Source: a virus
DNA length: 22,891 nucleotides
Reading direction: 5' to 3' (one strand)
IMG/VR virus record: IMGVR_UViG_3300018015_000154
Span: 1 to 22,891 of that record
This document shows, in pieces, positions 18,794-22,891 of this stretch (its first letter is position 1; every line of letters begins with the position of its first letter). The notes under the pieces are model-generated. The model saw only the letters and a program-made list of their open reading frames with translations. It ran no database searches and was not told the DNA's origin. A program made the translations under genes and the position numbers.

Positions 18794-21595
18794 TTATCCT
18801 GCCGTCCCTGCTATCAGTTCATCCGGGGTCACAAACTGCGCGTCCCCACTGTTGACCATCGAGGCGAAAGCATCGGCGTCGAACATGCCGTTTGCTAATG
18901 AGTTAGTTGAGTTGACATGCCCGCCCCAGGACCACAAGCCCCTGCTCTTAATCAATGCATAGACCCTCTGCCCCCATGCCGGGTCGGGTGTCGAAGTAAC
19001 CGAAACATTTGTGCCCGCGCTGGCAAACGTCATCATGTTCGTGCCGGCTACCGCGTCATGCGCCGTAGGGTAGATATTACAGGTCTGGTTGGTGAGCATT
19101 TCGGCCCAGTATATCGCGCCTGCCGTAATCCCCGTAGGCATCACATCCCCGCTGAATTTGACGGGCTTCGGATAGCCGATTGTCCATGTAACGGTAGAGC
19201 CGAGGGTGACGACATTCGTTGATGTGTTGACCGTCGCCGTTAAGGTTTGGAGACCGGCAGCGGAATAGACCCATGAAGCGAAAGGGGCATACCGCTGGTC
19301 CCAGAGAGACGTTATGTGAGTAGACCCGCCGAAGTTCTGATGGCCCACAACTATATCGGCATACTGGCCGAGGAAGGTATAATGGTCATAGGAGGTCCAC
19401 CCGTAGTCACCCACAAGGCTCATCACCCGCGCTCTCGGCAGGTTATTTGCGGCAAAATAGTTCTGTGCATAAGCTATGGCCGCAAGTTTTTGCGAGGCCG
19501 TGAGGCTTATCCAGTTTGTCGAGCTTGGCTGCGCCGTGTAGAGGCCAAGGCTGTGACCCGATGCAATGAGGTCTTGAAACTGCGCGAGCGTCAGATGGCT
19601 CGCCACACCCACTTCCAGCGGGCAGGTGTTGAACGTTACGGACGCCTTGCCGTGAGCGCCGGATGCCGTAAGCGGCAGGGAGCGCAGATAGGCCGCGAAT
19701 GCATATTGTTGAGAATACGTGCCGTCCGTATAGGCAAGGACGTACCCGGTAGAGTTGCGGCTTTTGAAGGCAAGTAATTCATCGAACGTGACCGATGGTA
19801 TGTCGCCTATCGCGTTGACGGTGAGATAGTAGTCTATCTTTGAGACGGTTGTAAGTGTAAACCCCGAATCCTGAGAGTCTGGATCATCGAAAACAATAGG
19901 CGCTTCGTACCAGGAAACACCCGGCGTGTGAGTCGAGTCCCAGAGAATGTACGTCGCGGTCTTTGCTCCGCCGTCCGTCAGAATGACTTTAATTCCCGTG
20001 ATCCTCAAAAAATCTGTAGTCTGCCCTGTAGTGCCCGGCCAGATGTAAAAGCGGAGCATTCCCTGGCAGCCGCTAAGATTTGTTGCCGAGATGGTCTTGT
20101 AAAAATGGTTGTTAGTCGCCGTCCCGTCAGGCGTTGCCTCTAATGCCTGTGTGCCGACCTTATAATTGGTCGCGTCTGCCGCAAGGGTCGTCGTGGCAGC
20201 CGTCCAGCCACCCGTAGAGGAAAAGGTTTCCTGATAGATTTGCTGGCCGACATAGTTGTACCGGGAGGTAAGGGTTTTGCGATCCATGAGAGGCTGCACG
20301 TCATAGCCCATGGCTTCCGTGCCGACGAAGAAATAGCCGCCCCCGATCCAAGCCGTCACAGTGGCGTTGTTCCGAAAAGCGAGGCCACCCGTCGATGTGC
20401 CTTCACGGTATATTTGGCTCGTAAAGCTGTCAGTCGAATAGAAGGTCAGACCGCCCCCGCCGTCATTTGAGCCTTGCTGAATAAGTAATTGGCCAGCAGA
20501 AGCACTCGGGATTATGCCTACGCCCACCTGCCCGTTGAGGATGTAAAGGGTTTCTGTCGCGTTATTTCTGAAGGTCAATGCTCCGGAACTTGTCGCCTTG
20601 CGGTATATCTGCGCTGTGTTGCCGCTGAGGGACTGGAGGACGATACCACCGTTGCTATCATCGGAAGGCTGGACCTGCAAAAGACTGTAGCCGCCGACGC
20701 CCCAAGTATGGGAGCCGGTAGACTGAAGGGGGCGGCCCGCCGTGGTCCCTGAATCGGGGACCGTGCCGGAAGGGGGAGCTTGCCAAGACGAGTTTCCGTT
20801 GCTATCGGACGTCTGAACTTTTCCTGTGCCTGCGCCCGTCGCTAAATCAAGTGTTGCACCGCCTGATGGTGCCGTCAGGGTAAGCGCCCCGCCAAGAAAA
20901 GTAAACGTCCTTGGTGTCGTGCCACCGGCAAGGGAAAAGCCATCGGCGTTGGATGTCAAAGTAAGACCGCTAACCGTTGTCCCGCTTATCGTCCCTCCAG
21001 TGATGGCGACATTTGCCGAATTGTTCACCGGCTGCCCGTTTGACCAGCCGCCGACAGAGGCAGAGACAGGAAAATCGGCCGAGGTGAAATACCCGAGGGC
21101 GGCCTTGAGCTGGGCGGCGTTGAGGAATGACCAGGTGCCGGCGGAGAGGGAAGGATAGCCGGAGAGCGCGGAGGAATCTACGCCAATCCCGCCCTGGGCG
21201 GGCGTCACCTGGGACTCCCACGTGGGGGGTGCGGCAGGGCCGTTCGAAGTAAGCACCTGTCCCGCTGAGCCGGCCCAATTCCCGTCAAGGACCTCCCAAT
21301 CGGCCCCTATCCAGTCCGGATCGGCGACAACAGCGGCGGGGAACAAAAAGAGCAGAGAGAATAAAAGTAGCATGGAGCTCGCGCCTTTGGCGCTCCGGAG
21401 CAAACGGCTGTTCAATGTTCGATGTTCAACGTTCAATGTTGCCCCTTCGGGGCTGTTCAAGGTTCTATGTTCAACGTTCAATGTTGAAACCCTCGTCTTT
21501 TTCCCAACCCTGAACCCCGAACCTTGAACCTTGAACAGTTCTTGGGAACTTTGAACTTTGAACCTTGAACTTTGAACATTCCTTTTAGCTTTCAT
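18794..21595 (-). CDS. Large tail fibre with NodB-like domain
   Basis: The frame encodes 933 residues from an ATG that overlaps the preceding stop (ATGA at 21592-21595). The first 74 residues are translated heptamer repeat. A hydrophobic leader then begins at Met75 (SSMLLLFSLLFLFPAAVVA), which is an alternative start (21373, 859 residues). Counting from there: an N-terminal fibre region (GQVLTSNGPAAPPTWES), two related beta modules (about 258-355, QIYRKATSSGALTFRNNAT and QIYREGTSTGGLAFRNNAT), a jelly-roll-like part (375-535), and a NodB-like region (540-690) with YTDG at about 549. The motif-2 position reads GHSLGLYTAQ and lacks the usual histidines. Predicted role: host surface glycan binding, perhaps processing. 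Confidence 0.75.
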   Translation of the reverse strand: MKAKRNVQSSRFKVQSSQELFKVQGSGFRVGKKTRVSTLNVEHRTLNSPEGATLNVEHRTLNSRLLRSAKGASSMLLLFSLLFLFPAAVVADPDWIGADWEVLDGNWAGSAGQVLTSNGPAAPPTWESQVTPAQGGIGVDSSALSGYPSLSAGTWSFLNAAQLKAALGYFTSADFPVSASVGGWSNGQPVNNSANVAITGGTISGTTVSGLTLTSNADGFSLAGGTTPRTFTFLGGALTLTAPSGGATLDLATGAGTGKVQTSDSNGNSSWQAPPSGTVPDSGTTAGRPLQSTGSHTWGVGGYSLLQVQPSDDSNGGIVLQSLSGNTAQIYRKATSSGALTFRNNATETLYILNGQVGVGIIPSASAGQLLIQQGSNDGGGGLTFYSTDSFTSQIYREGTSTGGLAFRNNATVTAWIGGGYFFVGTEAMGYDVQPLMDRKTLTSRYNYVGQQIYQETFSSTGGWTAATTTLAADATNYKVGTQALEATPDGTATNNHFYKTISATNLSGCQGMLRFYIWPGTTGQTTDFLRITGIKVILTDGGAKTATYILWDSTHTPGVSWYEAPIVFDDPDSQDSGFTLTTVSKIDYYLTVNAIGDIPSVTFDELLAFKSRNSTGYVLAYTDGTYSQQYAFAAYLRSLPLTASGAHGKASVTFNTCPLEVGVASHLTLAQFQDLIASGHSLGLYTAQPSSTNWISLTASQKLAAIAYAQNYFAANNLPRARVMSLVGDYGWTSYDHYTFLGQYADIVVGHQNFGGSTHITSLWDQRYAPFASWVYSAAGLQTLTATVNTSTNVVTLGSTVTWTIGYPKPVKFSGDVMPTGITAGAIYWAEMLTNQTCNIYPTAHDAVAGTNMMTFASAGTNVSVTSTPDPAWGQRVYALIKSRGLWSWGGHVNSTNSLANGMFDADAFASMVNSGDAQFVTPDELIAGTAG
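21345..21591. repeat. Composite heptamer repeat inside the 5' end of the tail fibre frame
   Basis: TTGAACC-type runs (21505-21590), a spacer, GTTCAAN-type runs with GCCCCTTCGGGGC (21441-21453), then GCGCCTTTGGCGC and GCTCCAT-type units (about 21363-21405). All of it stays open in the tail fibre frame. The final GCTCCATG contains the alternative ATG at 21371-21373. Confidence 0.85.
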
Positions 21596-22083
21596 TCGCA
21601 GCTCAACTGGATGGACGTTATCGAGCCGGAGGTGATCGCGCTCGTCACGTAGAGCGACGTGATGTGGTGCATCGTCGCCAGCTTGGTGGCTCCGGCGCTC
21701 GTTATCGTCAGGTTCTTCGTTGCCGCGCCGTTCGCGTCCTCGTTGACGGTGACCGCGATATTGACCGGCGAGCCGGCGGTATCGATCTCCAGGACCTTCG
21801 ACCCCTTGCAGTACTGGACGTTGACGGCGGTCTCACTCGCCCCGGATGACGTCTGGTTCGTGGCCAGCACCCAGGAGTAAGAGTACGTGTCGTGCCGCTG
21901 GACCTCGGTCATGGAGACGTTGCCGGCGAGGGCGGGGCAGAGAGCCAAGAGCAGCAAAAGCAGCATGGAGCAGGGAGCAAAAGCCTGTTCAATGTTCAAC
22001 GTTCGACGTTCAAGGTTAAAACCGCTCTTTTCCCAACTTTGAACTTTGAACCTTGAACCTTGAACATCCCCTGACCTTCTCAT
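21592..22083 (-). CDS. Small late protein with internal hydrophobic leader and repeat-derived N-terminus
   Basis: The 163-residue frame starts at an ATG that overlaps the gp10-like stop (ATGA) and has AAGGAG 5 nt upstream, a strong signal. Residues 5-38 are translated repeat (GDVQGSRFKVQS and NLERRTLNIEQ). Met40 then begins a hydrophobic leader (MLLLLLLALCPALAG). The remainder, about 109 residues (YSWVLATNQTSSGASETAV, then KVLEIDTAGSPVNIAVTVN), is beta-rich with a final Cys. It may be exported or membrane-anchored. I recognise no family; its place between gp10-like and tail fibre genes suggests a virion or tail-tip part. Start at Met40 (21966) is the alternative. Confidence 0.65.
   Translation of the reverse strand: MRRSGDVQGSRFKVQSWEKSGFNLERRTLNIEQAFAPCSMLLLLLLALCPALAGNVSMTEVQRHDTYSYSWVLATNQTSSGASETAVNVQYCKGSKVLEIDTAGSPVNIAVTVNEDANGAATKNLTITSAGATKLATMHHITSLYVTSAITSGSITSIQLSCE
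21944..22079. repeat. Composite heptamer repeat at the 5' end of the 21592-22083 frame
   Basis: TTGAACC heptamers next to the gp10-like stop, a spacer (CGCTCTTTTCCCAAC), GTTCAAN heptamers with one GTTCGAC variant, then GCTCC-type units ending in the GCTCCATGCTG that begins the hydrophobic leader. It lies between the start codon and the leader of the same frame. Confidence 0.85.
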
Positions 22084-22604
22084 TTCGTCTCCTTTTCGAT
22101 CTCTTCCTCAAAAATCGCCTTTATCGCGCCGCCTGAGTCGAAGCGCGTGAGGCCGTCCGTGAGGTAATCCCTGGGACCGTACTTGCGGGACGAGCCGGTG
22201 CCCTCGCGGATGACGCGGGCATAGAGGGCGGAATCGAAGATGACGGTCTCGAAAGGCCCGGCGGTGAACGAGCCGGCAGGACCGGATTTCGCTTCACCCG
22301 GATGGAGCCAATCGAGGAGCTGCCTCAGGAAGCCTGTCCGGGCAGGGACAGGGTAGGCGCCCGCGCCTTCGTAACTTCGGAACATGACCTTATCGCCGGA
22401 TTTCTTAGTGAAGCCGACATAGTCCGTGCGCTGGTCTTTCGATGCGCCGCCTGCCCCGCTGAGCCAATACTGGGCGTTTTCGAAGACGCCGGTGCCTACG
22501 CGCGTGAGGGCGCGGTCTATGGCGGCGGGGATCCTCGCGGCGTGGGCATCGAGGTTCTCGATCACTACCTTGTCGCCTTCGACGGTCACGCTTATGTCGA
22601 GCAT
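22080..22604 (-). CDS. HK97 gp10-like phage morphogenesis protein (main copy)
   Basis: The 174-residue product starts MLDISVTVEGDKVVIENLDA. It shares its N-terminus and its C-terminal core (YPVPARTGFLRQLLDWLHPG, then ETVIFDSALYARVIREGTGS) with the 4278-4769 product. The region between (ASKDQRTDYVGFTKKSG) is longer here. The family joins the head to the tail in siphophages. Its Shine-Dalgarno, GAGGA, comes from the AGCGAGGA edge of the repeat upstream, and its stop overlaps the next start (ATGA). Its place before tail genes supports its being the functional copy. Confidence 0.8.
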   Translation of the reverse strand: MLDISVTVEGDKVVIENLDAHAARIPAAIDRALTRVGTGVFENAQYWLSGAGGASKDQRTDYVGFTKKSGDKVMFRSYEGAGAYPVPARTGFLRQLLDWLHPGEAKSGPAGSFTAGPFETVIFDSALYARVIREGTGSSRKYGPRDYLTDGLTRFDSGGAIKAIFEEEIEKETK

Positions 22605-22611
22605 CAGGGTT

Positions 22612-22738
22612 CCTCGCTGCGCTCAAAACCGTTCAAGGTTCGATGTTCAACGTTCAAAGTTGAAAACCCCCTGTTTCATAAAGCCGTTCAATGTTCAAAG
22701 TTTCTAACCTTGAACCTTGAACCTTGAACATTGAACGC
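22612..22738. repeat. Heptamer repeat upstream of the gp10-like gene
   Basis: TTGAACC-type runs (about 22707-22738), a second GTTCAAN pair, a spacer (CCCCCTGTTTCATAAAG) and GTTCAAN heptamers with one GTTCGAT variant. Its last bases (minus strand GAGCGCAGCGAGGA) provide the ribosome binding site of the gp10-like gene. Confidence 0.85.
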
Positions 22739-22739
22739 C

Positions 22740-22891
22740 TCATCGTCCCCATAAAAACCCTTCACGCCGGCGGAAGTGCGTCGTCACGAGCACGCCGGAG
22801 GCGAAGTCGCCCGATTCGGTGCCCCTGCTGGTGGTCAGCACGAGCAGGTTCTGGTTGATGATCCTCTCCGCCTCGGCCCGGTAGTCGTCCC
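22740..22891 (-). CDS. C-terminal end of an unknown phage gene (cut by the window edge)
   Basis: The frame is open from the right edge to TGA at 22740-22742, and the last 49 residues include DDYRAEAERIINQNLLVL and end FRRREGFLWGR. The sequence looks like a real protein end with normal composition. It directly precedes the gp10-like gene across a repeat, so a head-tail joining protein is likely. No family was recognised. Confidence 0.65.
   Translation of the reverse strand, partial: DDYRAEAERIINQNLLVLTTSRGTESGDFASGVLVTTHFRRREGFLWGR

Noticed and set aside
18794-21373. Diversity-generating retroelement target in the tail fibre
   Set aside because: No reverse transcriptase and no template/variable repeat pair was seen in the window.

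Overview
The window looks like part of a temperate phage or prophage of a GC-rich, strongly Shine-Dalgarno-using environmental bacterium. A desulfobacterial or similar Gram-negative host is my guess: there are two lipoprotein signal peptides, a SleB-type endolysin, IbrA/IbrB-like proteins and a very characteristic heptanucleotide intergenic repeat. No rRNA, tRNA or CRISPR array was seen. Almost every gene is on the minus strand, so transcription runs from high to low coordinates; the only convincing plus-strand gene is a lipoprotein at 4924-5448.

Right part (22891 to about 12400, minus strand): late genes. In transcription order they are a truncated unknown gene, an HK97 gp10-like morphogenesis protein, a small protein with an internal hydrophobic segment, a large tail fibre carrying a NodB-like domain, a lysis-type cassette (membrane coiled-coil protein, SleB-like hydrolase, NlpC/YiiX-like cysteine protein, lipoprotein and four very small proteins), a tail-terminator-like protein, a small linker-rich protein, a tail tube protein and a tail assembly chaperone. 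The chaperone carries a textbook -1 ribosomal frameshift signal (slippery A AAA AAC, 6-nt spacer, 11-bp stem) that fuses it to an extension with no start codon of its own. No tape-measure gene follows. Nearly every late-gene junction contains a composite repeat built from GTTCAAN and GCTCCAT heptamers plus GC-rich palindromes. The repeats also enter coding frames, lie between start codons and hydrophobic leaders, and supply ribosome binding sites.

Middle (12210 to 6427, minus strand): a promoter (TTGACA-18-TACACT) drives a compact early-type operon, mostly with 4-nt ATGA/GTGA overlaps. It encodes an unknown protein, a zinc-ribbon protein that may be an accessory to the helicase, an SNF2-family helicase, an IbrA-like PAPS-reductase-family protein, an IbrB-like ParB-fold protein, a zinc-ribbon miniprotein and an unknown protein. 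This looks like a DNA-transaction or regulatory module.

Left part (6400 to 1): small accessory genes. They include an in-frame interrupted PDZ-like lipoprotein, a second copy of the gp10-like gene, a plus-strand lipoprotein and several zinc-motif proteins. Two separate minus-strand units each have a promoter, then a leader holding a homologous three-way-junction RNA-like element, then a small zinc-motif gene. A gene that runs off the left end has a BRO-N-like segment. The paired leader elements, the repeat system and the SNF2-IbrA-IbrB operon are the most interesting items here.
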